NCBI RefSeq assembly: GCF_030065545.1
Contig: NZ_JASJNC010000002.1
Coordinates: 62,001 to 126,000 of the forward strand
Length of the DNA stretch: 64,000 bases
Source of the DNA: Marinicella marina
GTDB lineage: Bacteria > Pseudomonadota > Gammaproteobacteria > Xanthomonadales > Marinicellaceae
Direction of reading: 5' to 3'
Within the stretch, counting starts at the first letter, position 1, and every line of letters begins with the position of its first letter. A model generated the notes under the pieces. The model did no database searches. It was given only the letters and a program-made list of their open reading frames with translations, and was not told the DNA's origin. The translations under genes were made by a program, and so were the position numbers. Of this stretch, positions 27,016 through 35,024 are shown piece after piece.

Positions 27016-27094
27016 CCAGTTGAAGTAAGCGAACTGGAGACATCCAGTTTCAAAGCTGAAAAAGGGTTTTTCAGCACAGCAGGCAATCAATGCC
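27016..27094 (+). promoter_or_regulatory. Hairpin-rich rtcB leader with mutually exclusive stems
   Basis: CCAGTT/AACTGG (27016-27037) overlaps and competes with CTGGA-GACA-TCCAG (27034-27047). Next come a perfect GCTGAAAAA-GGG-TTTTTCAGC hairpin (27055-27075) and GGCA-ATCAA-TGCC (27082-27094), then AAGGAG before the ATG. The layout suggests an RNA switch or processing signals, but no known riboswitch is recognised. Confidence 0.45.
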
Positions 27095-27109
27095 GTAATA
27101 AGGAGAAAA

Positions 27110-28315
27110 ATGATGAGAAATTATGAAGTATATGAATCAAAAAACAAACATATAAAAGCGTGGACCAAAGGGGTTCCTGTGGAACCTGAAGCGATTAAGC
27201 AATTACAAAACACCGCTTCTTTGCCTTTTATCTTTAATCACATTGCGGTGATGCCTGATGTGCATTTTGGCTTAGGTGCAACCATTGGTTCGGTTGTTGC
27301 CACCAAAGGTGCGGTGATTCCTGCTGCGGTGGGTGTGGATATTGGCTGTGGCATGATGGCCATCCAATTAAGCTTGAATGCCAAAGATCTTCCTGAGAGC
27401 TTAGCGGCTGTTCGTAGCGAGATAGAAAAGGCCGTTCCGGTTGGGTTTGCACAACACAAAGAAAATGTACTTGATGATGCGCAACAAAAGATTTGGGCGA
27501 AGGATGTTAAGGATCTAACAGATCAGCATCCTGAAATAAACAAGATGCTTAAGGATCCTGTTGCTAAAGTGATGAACCAATCCGGAACATTGGGTGGTGG
27601 CAACCACTTCATTGAATTGTGCCTGGATGAAAACGATGATGTTTGGGTGATGTTACACTCTGGGTCACGTGGAATTGGGAACATCATTGGTCGTCATTTT
27701 ATTGAGAAAGCCAAGAATGACATGCGTGTTCATCACATCAACTTGGAAGACACCAACCTGTCTTACTTAAGTGAAGGCACTCAGTATTTTGATGAGTATG
27801 TGACTTGGGTTGAGTGGGCGCAAAAATATGCAGCTAAAAATCGTCAAGTGATGATGAATTTGGTGTTGGAAGCTTTGGCTAAACATTTACCTGAATTCGG
27901 TATCAAAAAACAGGCCATCAACTGTCACCACAATTATATTTCGCGCGAAAATCACTTTGGTTCAAACGTGATTGTAACCAGGAAAGGTGCAGTCAGAGCC
28001 CGAGTCGATGATTATGGAATCATTCCCGGATCTATGGGTGCCAAGTCTTTCATTGTGAAAGGATTGGGTAATGAAGATTCTTTTTGTTCGTGTTCTCATG
28101 GCGCAGGACGCGTGATGAGCCGTACCAAGGCCAAAAAAGTGTTTTCATTACAAGACCACATTGATGCCACCAAAGGCGTTGAGTGTAGAAAAGATGCCGC
28201 AGTCATCGATGAAACACCCAAAGCCTATAAAGACATCGACGCAGTGATGAACGCACAAAAAGATTTGGTTGAAATCGTGCACACATTAAAGCAAGTGGTG
28301 TGTGTTAAAGGCTAA
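27110..28315 (+). CDS. rtcB: RtcB-family RNA ligase
   Basis: RtcB joins RNA ends bearing 3'-phosphate (or 2',3'-cyclic phosphate) and 5'-hydroxyl, using GTP and manganese, and so repairs tRNAs or rRNA cut by ribotoxins. Key segments are GVDIGCGMMAIQL with the metal cysteine, NHFIELCLDEN, the histidine motif HSGSRGIGN, NCHHNYISRENHFG, and CSCSHGAGRVMSRTKAK near the guanylated histidine. At 401 residues it is a short bacterial form. AAGGAG lies 5 nt before the ATG. It is preceded by a tRNA-like gene and a structured leader. No rtcA, archease, prfH or rtcR is adjacent. Confidence 0.93.
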   Translation: MMRNYEVYESKNKHIKAWTKGVPVEPEAIKQLQNTASLPFIFNHIAVMPDVHFGLGATIGSVVATKGAVIPAAVGVDIGCGMMAIQLSLNAKDLPESLAAVRSEIEKAVPVGFAQHKENVLDDAQQKIWAKDVKDLTDQHPEINKMLKDPVAKVMNQSGTLGGGNHFIELCLDENDDVWVMLHSGSRGIGNIIGRHFIEKAKNDMRVHHINLEDTNLSYLSEGTQYFDEYVTWVEWAQKYAAKNRQVMMNLVLEALAKHLPEFGIKKQAINCHHNYISRENHFGSNVIVTRKGAVRARVDDYGIIPGSMGAKSFIVKGLGNEDSFCSCSHGAGRVMSRTKAKKVFSLQDHIDATKGVECRKDAAVIDETPKAYKDIDAVMNAQKDLVEIVHTLKQVVCVKG

Positions 28316-28380
28316 TGGCAGTAGCATGTCTGGGGTGTTGAGGTTCAATGCCCTAGATTATTAAAAATAAAGAATACTTA

Positions 28381-28430
28381 GTAGGATGGGCTCTGCCCAT
28401 CAAGACCTAGGGTGGGCTCTGCCAACCCTA
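28381..28430 (+). repeat. Short palindromic elements, copies 6 and 7
   Basis: GTAGGATGGGCTCTGCCCAT at 28381-28400 is followed by a decayed copy, CTAGGGTGGGCTCTGCCAAC, at 28407-28426. They lie between the convergent ends of rtcB and the AraC gene and may act as transcript ends. Confidence 0.7.
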
Positions 28431-28440
28431 AAAAGTAAAA

Positions 28441-29565
28441 TCATCGCTGTGATTTGATAAATGCTTTGGGCGTTTGGCCGGTGTTGTTTTTGAAAACTCG
28501 ATAAAAGCTGGCCTCCGAATTAAAACCTGATTCTAATGCCAGTGATAAAATTGAAGCGGTGTTCTCTGGCTCAATGAGTTTAACTTTGATGTCTTCAATG
28601 CGGTATTCATTGATGAGTTCTCGAAAACTTTTATTGAGTTGTTCATTGATGACTTTTGACATAATCGATGGACTGACAGAGAGTTTTTTGGCTACTTGAC
28701 GGATGTTCAAACCCGGTTCCAGGTAAATTTTTTCATGCTCCAATAACAGCAATAACTCTTGGGCCAATGACTTTGCGGTTTCGGCGGAAACGCCGTTGTT
28801 TTTTCTATGGTCTTCTGATGGGTAAATTTGTTGCAGATCGGGTTTTTGTTGCCGATAGGCCATAAAACTCAAATAATAGGTGACCGCGGCTTGATAGATA
28901 AAGTACAGCTTCCAATGTATTTCTGTGTCTGCTTCAAGCAAATTCAAGCGACTGATGGTCATGTTGATTAACAGCCATACCACCAACAACGCACTCAACA
29001 TCAATATGTTGCGTAGCCATGATAAGGTGGGGTAAGCACTGTCTGCGGTGTTGTCTTTGACCTGCTTGTGAAATTGTATGTATTTTCTGTAACCAAAAAA
29101 CAAGTAAGAGAAAATTGAGATGACTATCAACCAGTCTTCAACTTCTTTAATCAAAACATAATGAAGTTCTGAGGCGATTGAATCTTTGGCATGGATGGTT
29201 GGCAGGTCATGAACGACAAAAAACAGTAACAAAGCATAGCCCTGTGCCAAAGCAAAAGGCAGGAAGTGAATTAAATTCCGCATGCGCCATTTGAAACCAT
29301 TGTCTGTCAGGGCCAAGAGATAAAAGTAAAACAACGGTGCTGTAGCCAGCTCAAAGGAGTTAGGAAAATACCTGAATGACAGCATGCTTAACATACCGTT
29401 GTAATTCATTATGATCTTTAAAAATAATAAACAAAAGCTCAGGATGGCCAATGCCAAAAACACATGACTTGGATTTTCATCACGTGTGAATAGCAATAAC
29501 AAAGAAGCGATAACCCCTTGAGTCATGCCAATGAGTAACAACAGGTCAAAAAACGAGAAAGTCAT
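28441..29565 (-). CDS. AraC-family regulator with an N-terminal seven-helix membrane domain
   Basis: Residues about 1-225 form six or seven membrane helices, beginning FFDLLLLIGMTQGVIASLLLLF. The C-terminal 100 residues are an AraC-type double helix-turn-helix: LNIRQVAKKLSVSPSIMSKV and the second motif ILSLALESGFNSEASFYRVFKNNTGQTPKAF. This layout senses signals at the inner membrane while binding DNA. It is divergent from the two following genes, separated by 176 bp, and may control them. The inducer is unknown. Confidence 0.88.
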   Translation of the reverse strand: MTFSFFDLLLLIGMTQGVIASLLLLFTRDENPSHVFLALAILSFCLLFLKIIMNYNGMLSMLSFRYFPNSFELATAPLFYFYLLALTDNGFKWRMRNLIHFLPFALAQGYALLLFFVVHDLPTIHAKDSIASELHYVLIKEVEDWLIVISIFSYLFFGYRKYIQFHKQVKDNTADSAYPTLSWLRNILMLSALLVVWLLINMTISRLNLLEADTEIHWKLYFIYQAAVTYYLSFMAYRQQKPDLQQIYPSEDHRKNNGVSAETAKSLAQELLLLLEHEKIYLEPGLNIRQVAKKLSVSPSIMSKVINEQLNKSFRELINEYRIEDIKVKLIEPENTASILSLALESGFNSEASFYRVFKNNTGQTPKAFIKSQR

Positions 29566-29741
29566 AAATAAATTATTGTGGAACTAATTTAATAATACAA
29601 GAGCGCCGATTATGCGGTAATCATTTCTACAATCAATGCAAAATAGGCAGAAATACCAATAAATATACTCTCAAAAGACCTTTTAAGAGGTTTTGTAGTG
29701 CCAAAATCATTAAATTTCACATTTTTAAATGGTTCAAGCCA

Positions 29742-30533
29742 ATGACTCATCTCGTACAAAACAAATCATTTCTGATGACTGCTGTTTGCAGTTTGTTAGG
29801 CATTTTCTTACTTCATTTTATTTACGATTTTCGTTTAGTTAATGCCTTAATAGTGGTGCATGTGGTTTTAGGATCACTGGCATTTATCATGGGCGCGCCA
29901 GCTTTATTGGCCAAAAAAGGCAGTCAACTGCATGTCATTTCAGGAAAAATATTTTTCTGGTTAATGACTTTTTCAGCATCATTTACCCTGGTGGTTTCTG
30001 TGATGCCATTTCATGTCAGCCCTTCGATGTTTCAAATCAGTGTGATGACACTGTATTTCCTCATTGGTGGTATTCGCAGCCTGTCATTCAGAAAGGATAC
30101 CCACCGTTTATTGATAGACAAAGCGATGACTTACACGCTTATTGTTGTCAGTGTGGCGCTGTTTTTACAACCGATATTTGTTTATGGCGAAATAAGTCCA
30201 TTACGAACAGTTTTTGGCGCTGTAGCAGTGTTGTTCGGCACGGTCGATCTATGGATTTTCAACAGTTCACATAAGTTGAAAAGGTTTTGGCTGTTCTGTC
30301 ACCTTTCCAAAATGTTGGCCGGTTATGCCACTGCTGTAACAGGTTTTTTTGTCGCACAGGACATTCTGGGTGGTTATTACAATTGGTTCACACCTACAGT
30401 TATTTGTTTGGCGTACATAAGTTTTTGGGCTTGGAAATTAAAAATACTTAAGCAAAATAACAATCAATCCAACACAGTTTTGAAGTCTTCAGCACAGCCT
30501 AATGAATTTAACTATGAGGGATCACAGTCATGA
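29742..30533 (+). CDS. Multi-helix membrane protein (DUF2306-like)
   Basis: A 263-residue protein with about seven hydrophobic helices. The segment HVVLGSLAFIMGAPALLAKKGSQLHVISGKIFFWLM is typical of DUF2306-like proteins, where a conserved histidine-glycine loop links helices two and three. No catalytic motif can be named. It overlaps the following TPR gene by 4 bp (ATGA), so the two are coupled, and it is divergent from the membrane AraC regulator. Confidence 0.7.
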   Translation: MTHLVQNKSFLMTAVCSLLGIFLLHFIYDFRLVNALIVVHVVLGSLAFIMGAPALLAKKGSQLHVISGKIFFWLMTFSASFTLVVSVMPFHVSPSMFQISVMTLYFLIGGIRSLSFRKDTHRLLIDKAMTYTLIVVSVALFLQPIFVYGEISPLRTVFGAVAVLFGTVDLWIFNSSHKLKRFWLFCHLSKMLAGYATAVTGFFVAQDILGGYYNWFTPTVICLAYISFWAWKLKILKQNNNQSNTVLKSSAQPNEFNYEGSQS

Positions 30534-31480
30534 AGTCATGCAGCCAATCAAATCTCAGAATTGTAAATAGGCTTATTTCTTGCATTCAATTCAGCCTGTT
30601 TATATTGCTATTTTCAACCGCGCTCAAAGCCAATCCACTGTCACTGAACCAAGACCTTTATGACCAAGCCCGAGTGGCCTTGTCTGAAAAAAAATTGGCA
30701 GAGGCTGAACACCTTATTGCAAGGCTGAACAGTCAATCTGTCGATGATGTCAGCACCCTGTACTTGGCTGCACAGATTGCTGAAGCACAAACCAAGCAGG
30801 CCAACTTCATCAGTCAAACCTATTACTTTTATAAGGTAAAAAAACACTACATACAGATTTTAAACCTCAACCCAAAACATACCGAATCAATCATTGGATT
30901 AATTCGCTTTCATCAACAGGCTCCTGTTATGGCAGGTGCTGACAAGCAATCCATCCAAGAATTATTCCAACATTTAAGTACCGTGGATGCCAAGGTGGCA
31001 TTTGTGATGCAAGCACCCAAGCTGTTGGAGAAGAATGCGTTTGAATCTGTCGAACAAATGTATTTAAAAGCATTAAACTCACCATCAAAAATGGATAAAG
31101 GACAATTCCAGTTTGATGTTGCCATGTGGTTTTCTGCTTATGGTCATTTTCAAAAAGCACTGACAATCATGCAATCAATCGATGTGAATAAAAATGGCCT
31201 CAATGACGAATCTTTGGTCATGCGCCATTATCAATTGGCCAAACTTTCGGCAGAAAGCCAATCCCAATTTGATGTTGGCCTGAAACACATACAACGCTAT
31301 GCCAACTTTCCCAGTGCAGCGAAAACAATTCCACAAGATTGGATCAGGTTCAGAATGGCCCAATTGGAATTTTTAAATAATCAAGGAAGCCGTGACAAAA
31401 CAGAATTATTGGCCATTAGATCCACAACTGACTTGGATGAATTGAAAGATAAAATTGATTCATTTTTGAGTCAATATTGA
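30530..31480 (+). CDS. Exported TPR-like repeat protein
   Basis: A 316-residue protein with a signal peptide that probably ends near FSTALKANP (about residue 36). The mature part is all-helical with TPR-like pairs: YDQARVALSEKKLAEAEHLIARL, DVSTLYLAAQIAEAQTKQ, YFYKVKKHYIQILNLNPKHTESIIGLIRFHQ. It likely acts in the periplasm as an interaction scaffold for the coupled membrane protein encoded upstream. Function unknown. Confidence 0.7.
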   Translation: MKSCSQSNLRIVNRLISCIQFSLFILLFSTALKANPLSLNQDLYDQARVALSEKKLAEAEHLIARLNSQSVDDVSTLYLAAQIAEAQTKQANFISQTYYFYKVKKHYIQILNLNPKHTESIIGLIRFHQQAPVMAGADKQSIQELFQHLSTVDAKVAFVMQAPKLLEKNAFESVEQMYLKALNSPSKMDKGQFQFDVAMWFSAYGHFQKALTIMQSIDVNKNGLNDESLVMRHYQLAKLSAESQSQFDVGLKHIQRYANFPSAAKTIPQDWIRFRMAQLEFLNNQGSRDKTELLAIRSTTDLDELKDKIDSFLSQY

Positions 31481-31631
31481 ATTTAGGTGGACTAAAACCG
31501 CTGGGGTTAGAATTGATGGGTTCGGTAAAGGTGTGGATAGGCAAGTTACAAAAAGGTCATGTACAAAGTTCAAAATGGAGTTAAGCCAAACTGAAACCCT
31601 GAAAATCATGGCGTACTGCCCAGCACATGAT

Positions 31632-32051
31632 TCATTCATTACCTGAAACCGGTTGGCGCATTTTTTTGATCTGGCCTTTGTGGGTTTTGGCATCCAGACG
31701 TTTTTTATTCGCGGCTTTGCCAGGACGTGATTTTTTGCGTTTCTTGCGCTGAACAACCGCTGATTTTATCAGTTGTGCCAGGCGATTGAGGGCGTCTTCC
31801 CGGTTTTTATCTTGGGTTCTGAATTGTTGGGCTTTGATGATGATAACGCCGTCTTTGGTGATGCGTTGGTCAGATAACTGCAGCAGCTGCTCTTTATAAA
31901 AAGTCGGCAAACTGGAATCTTGAATGTCAAAACGCAGGTGTATGGCACTGGCCACTTTGTTGACATTTTGGCCGCCAGGTCCTTGGGCCCTGATGGCGGT
32001 CAGTTCAATTTCAGCAGCAGGTATTTCTACGGTATTGGATAGTTTGAGCAT
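31632..32051 (-). CDS. arfB: Alternative ribosome-rescue peptidyl-tRNA hydrolase ArfB
   Basis: ArfB (YaeJ) rescues ribosomes stalled on non-stop messages by binding an empty mRNA channel and hydrolysing peptidyl-tRNA. The GGQ catalytic motif is RAQGPGGQNVNKVASAIHLRF (Gly26-Gly27-Gln28). The basic C-terminal tail (QRKKRKKSRPGKAANKKR, with KTHKGQIKK) is the part that enters the mRNA channel in E. coli. The length (139) is as expected. It is separated from the TPR gene by 151 bp, converging on it. Confidence 0.94.
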   Translation of the reverse strand: MLKLSNTVEIPAAEIELTAIRAQGPGGQNVNKVASAIHLRFDIQDSSLPTFYKEQLLQLSDQRITKDGVIIIKAQQFRTQDKNREDALNRLAQLIKSAVVQRKKRKKSRPGKAANKKRLDAKTHKGQIKKMRQPVSGNE

Positions 32052-32154
32052 TAAATATTAGGTTCAGTTTTTATCAGCAATAATCAGTTTTGATCAGCTA
32101 CTGTATGATAGCAAGGAATACCAAGGGACAATGTATTTTTCGCGAAGCCATACA

Positions 32155-32206
32155 GGTTAGGCTTTATCCATCAAAAGCCACCTGTGCTGGGTGGAGCCCA
32201 ACCTAA
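32155..32206 (+). repeat. Decayed palindromic element, copy 8
   Basis: GGTTAGGCTTTATCCATC and GCTGGGTGGAGCCCAACC recall the dispersed GTAGG(A/G)TGGGC family in broken form. Confidence 0.4.
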
Positions 32207-32247
32207 GATAAAATATTGAAGGTTATTTCTGTCTCACTGAATAAACT

Positions 32248-32278
32248 GGGTCAGACTCCTTAGTGACTGCATCTGACC
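32248..32278. repeat. Inverted repeat with GGGTCAGACT
   Basis: GGTCAGA (32249-32255) pairs with TCTGACC (32272-32278). The same GGGTCAGA core occurs at 26528-26535. Confidence 0.45.
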
Positions 32279-32323
32279 AGAACCAAGCTATAATGGATAA
32301 CAACAAGGAAAATTCATATTTAA

Positions 32324-33058
32324 TGCTTTGTAACTAACGAGAAATATATTTCTACTGACAAACCCATTCGAATCAATAAGTACATTTGTTCCACTGGTCT
32401 GTATTCCAGAAAAGCGGCAGATGGCTTGGTCAAGGATGGCGTGGTGTTCATAGCCGGGAGGCAGGCCGTGCTGGGCGATTTAGTGGCGGTGGGTGATGAG
32501 GTTATTGTCAATGGCCGATGGATCGAACCATTGACTGATGATCAGGTGATTGTTATCGCGCTGAATAAACCGGTTGGGGTGGTTTGTACGGCCGCTGAAG
32601 CTGTGCAAGGTAATATCATCGATTATGTCGGGCACCATTCACGGATTTTCCCCATCGGACGATTGGATAAGGATTCTCAAGGCTTGATTTTTCTGACCAA
32701 CAAAGCTGATTTGGCTGATAAAATCTTAGGTGTTGGGAATCACCACGAAAAAGAATATCGCGTGACGGTGAATAAGGAAATTACCGATGGGTTCATAGCC
32801 AAGATGAGCAGCGGTGTGTCCATACTTGGCAAGGTCACCCAAACATGTCAGGTAGTTAAGGAGTCGGCATTTGTTTTCAGAATCACTTTAATGCAAGGGC
32901 TTAACCGACAAATCCGTCGCATGTGCCAACACCACAACTATCGGGTAAAAAAACTGGAACGCATTCGAATCATGCACATCAACTTAGATGGCATCGCGCT
33001 GGGTGAATGGCGTGATTTAACCGACGATGAATTCTCTGAACTGATTCAAAGCATCTAA
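32324..33058 (+). CDS. rluF: 23S rRNA pseudouridine(2604) synthase RluF, start codon unclear
   Basis: The protein is close to E. coli RluF, which modifies U2604 of 23S rRNA (and U35 of tRNA-Tyr). An S4 RNA-binding domain ([24 protein letters not shown]) is followed by the synthase core with the catalytic aspartate in [16 protein letters not shown] and the terminal [10 protein letters not shown]. No ATG, GTG or TTG opens the frame before the S4 domain; the first TTG (32426) would cut it in half. Coordinates give the open frame after the TAA at 32321. Either an ATT start near 32348, or a frameshift joining ATG 32323 (which soon meets TAA), could be used. The long basic tail of E. coli RluF is missing. 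Confidence 0.85.
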   Translation, partial: CFVTNEKYISTDKPIRINKYICSTGLYSRKAADGLVKDGVVFIAGRQAVLGDLVAVGDEVIVNGRWIEPLTDDQVIVIALNKPVGVVCTAAEAVQGNIIDYVGHHSRIFPIGRLDKDSQGLIFLTNKADLADKILGVGNHHEKEYRVTVNKEITDGFIAKMSSGVSILGKVTQTCQVVKESAFVFRITLMQGLNRQIRRMCQHHNYRVKKLERIRIMHINLDGIALGEWRDLTDDEFSELIQSI

Positions 33059-33168
33059 CGTTGAGGCCGGTTGCGCTGTTATCTGTAGGTGTCGCAGATA
33101 TATTTTTAGAATTAACAATATCCTACAAGTCATTTGATAACTTATGGGCTTTTTTAACCATCAAAAAC

Positions 33169-34008
33169 ATGAAAATTAAAACAGTTCTGTTGTTCGTCTC
33201 AATCTTTTTAACCACCGATGCACTGTCAATGATCATCCGTCATGATGTTGACCCAGCGCTTTACCTGGCCAACGAAAGTGATTATCCAGCGGTATTTCCT
33301 GTGCAGGTTAAAGAAAAAAGAAAAGAGTGCGTGGCTACTTTGATAGCGCCGAACTGGGCCATCACTGCCGCACATTGTACGGTATTGATCAATCTCGAGA
33401 GTAAGCAACCGCATGAGGTCTTAATCAATAAAGCGTACCATGCAGTCAAGTCAGTTTTTATTCACCCAAAATTCGGCAAAGTACAAGGAGTCCGTGGTGA
33501 GGATGGAGCGCTGGTAGATATCATTATGGAGCCGAAAAATATGAGCTATGATGTAGCGTTGATTGAGTTATCACGCGCCGTTCAAGGAGTAAGGCCAGTT
33601 AAACTGTATACCAGCAGTGATGAAATCAATCAAAAAATAGTGCTGTTAGGCTGGGGCGATTTTGCCAACGGAAAAACGGGAACACTTCGAAACGAACCGG
33701 CTAATGATGGACAGTTCAGAAAAGCCCACAATCTAATTGAGGGCATTGAGGATAATTACTTGGCCTTCAGTTTTGATTCGCCTGGTTCCAGCCGGGTATT
33801 GGAATTAGAAGGAGTGAATGGGCCGGGTGACAGTGGAGGACCGGCTTTGATAGAAAAAAATAAAAATTTGTATATCGCTGGTGTCAGTTCGAGAGGATAT
33901 TATGCCAACGAGAGTGATGAGATAAGCGCTGAAGGAAAATATGGTTGGACAGAAAATTATGTTCGAATCAGTACGATAAGCAATTGGATAAAAAATCATA
34001 TTGATTAA
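33169..34008 (+). CDS. Secreted trypsin-like serine protease (S1 family)
   Basis: A signal peptide (MKIKTVLLFVSIFLTTDALS) leads to a chymotrypsin-fold domain. The triad is visible: His in NWAITAAHCTV, Asp in YDVALIELSRAV and Ser in NGPGDSGGPALIEK. The ATG at 33169 is preferred over an upstream frame to 33061 because the signal peptide starts there. It is 279 residues. The first residues of the mature form do not show an obvious activation site. Exported enzyme, target proteins unknown. Confidence 0.9.
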   Translation: MKIKTVLLFVSIFLTTDALSMIIRHDVDPALYLANESDYPAVFPVQVKEKRKECVATLIAPNWAITAAHCTVLINLESKQPHEVLINKAYHAVKSVFIHPKFGKVQGVRGEDGALVDIIMEPKNMSYDVALIELSRAVQGVRPVKLYTSSDEINQKIVLLGWGDFANGKTGTLRNEPANDGQFRKAHNLIEGIEDNYLAFSFDSPGSSRVLELEGVNGPGDSGGPALIEKNKNLYIAGVSSRGYYANESDEISAEGKYGWTENYVRISTISNWIKNHID

Positions 34009-34179
34009 CTTTAGTTAACCAATACACCTAAACGGCATATCGTACTGATTGTAATCAAGATTGTTGGGAAACCTTCCCAAAACAACCCCAGAAACTGCCC
34101 CAAAGGCACCCTTGAAGTCGCTTAACTTGATGGTGTTCATTTCTATAATTGAGTCACTTCAATTAAACAGGAGAATATC

Positions 34180-34413
34180 ATGAAGAAATTTATTTGCGCC
34201 GCTTTGTTCGCATCTACCTTATCGTTTGAGAGTCAAGCTGATTATATGATTTGCTTGCATAATTCAAACACAGGTAATTCACATTATCAGTCTTGGGTCA
34301 CTTCTTTTCCCAGTGGTGATACACAGAGCCTAACCAATGCCATCGATGCTTGTTCGGGTAACGGTGGATTGATGTACTTTGGTGCTGGCGACCCAATGGT
34401 GAACTATCCATAA
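34180..34413 (+). CDS. Small exported two-cysteine protein, paralogue A
   Basis: Not a known family. The 77-residue product has a signal peptide (MKKFICAALFASTLSFESQA, cleavage after QA) and a mature part of about 57 residues with ICLHNSNTGNSHYQSWVTSF and AIDACSGNGGLMYFG. AGGAG lies 7 nt before the ATG. It is strongly similar to the gene at 34614, so the two are tandem duplicates. The two mature cysteines may form a disulfide. Function unknown. Confidence 0.75.
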   Translation: MKKFICAALFASTLSFESQADYMICLHNSNTGNSHYQSWVTSFPSGDTQSLTNAIDACSGNGGLMYFGAGDPMVNYP

Positions 34414-34613
34414 CTGATAAATAGCATGACCAGTCTGCTTAATCTTTAAGTGTGATTTTAAGGGGATGATCAGATTACAACAACATGTGCTGATTAACCG
34501 CAGTGGTGATGTTTCGCGACTATCACTGAATCATCATAAAACCAGACTAAGCGTTCAAGAGCAGATCCAGGTCATTGATAAAGTCATTCATTTTATAAAA
34601 AGAGGAAAACAAC

Positions 34614-34829
34614 ATGAAAAAATTCATATTCGCAACACTATTCGCATCAACGCTGTCTTTTGATAGCCAAGCATACCACTTGTTTTGTTTACACAACTCA
34701 ACCACTGAAAATCCACACTATGAATCTTGGATTACCCATTTCGCAGACGATGACCATCAAAGTTGGGAGAATGCTTTTGATGCCTGCGCGCGCGATGGCG
34801 GTATTATTTATGAAGGTTATGATCTGTAA
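34614..34829 (+). CDS. Small exported two-cysteine protein, paralogue B
   Basis: A 71-residue protein with signal MKKFIFATLFASTLSFDSQA and a mature part FCLHNSTTENPHYESWITHF...AFDACARDGGIIYEG. The signal peptide and the LHNSxTxNxHYxSW and AxDACxxxGG patterns match the upstream paralogue, with diverged middle residues. AGAGG lies upstream. A terminator follows at 34886. The pair sits next to a secreted protease and could be inhibitors or small effectors, but no evidence in the sequence proves that. Confidence 0.75.
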   Translation: MKKFIFATLFASTLSFDSQAYHLFCLHNSTTENPHYESWITHFADDDHQSWENAFDACARDGGIIYEGYDL

Positions 34830-34885
34830 CCATCAGCTCAAGACCCATAACCTAAAAACCTGACTGACATCAGGTATTGAATTTG

Positions 34886-34910
34886 AAAGCAGGCCAAGTG
34901 CCTGCTTTTT
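34886..34910 (+). terminator. Rho-independent terminator after the small exported pair
   Basis: AAAGCAGGC and GCCTGCTTT flank CAAGT, followed by T residues. Confidence 0.8.
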
Positions 34911-35024
34911 ACCTTTAAAGCATTGATACAGCTTCTAAAACAACAGGTTGAGTTCACAGAAACAGAAATAACAAGTGGTATAATGTGTGTACAATTTATC
35001 CCACCTCAATTGACCTAAATACCC

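Noticed and set aside
26880-27086. 68-codon frame on the minus strand
   Set aside because: It is the complement of the tRNA-like gene and its leader; such shadow proteins are common annotation errors.
34466-34663. 65-codon frame between the two tiny exported genes
   Set aside because: It overlaps the start of the second gene, its ATG abuts the ribosome-binding sequence and the end is the shifted frame of that gene's signal peptide.
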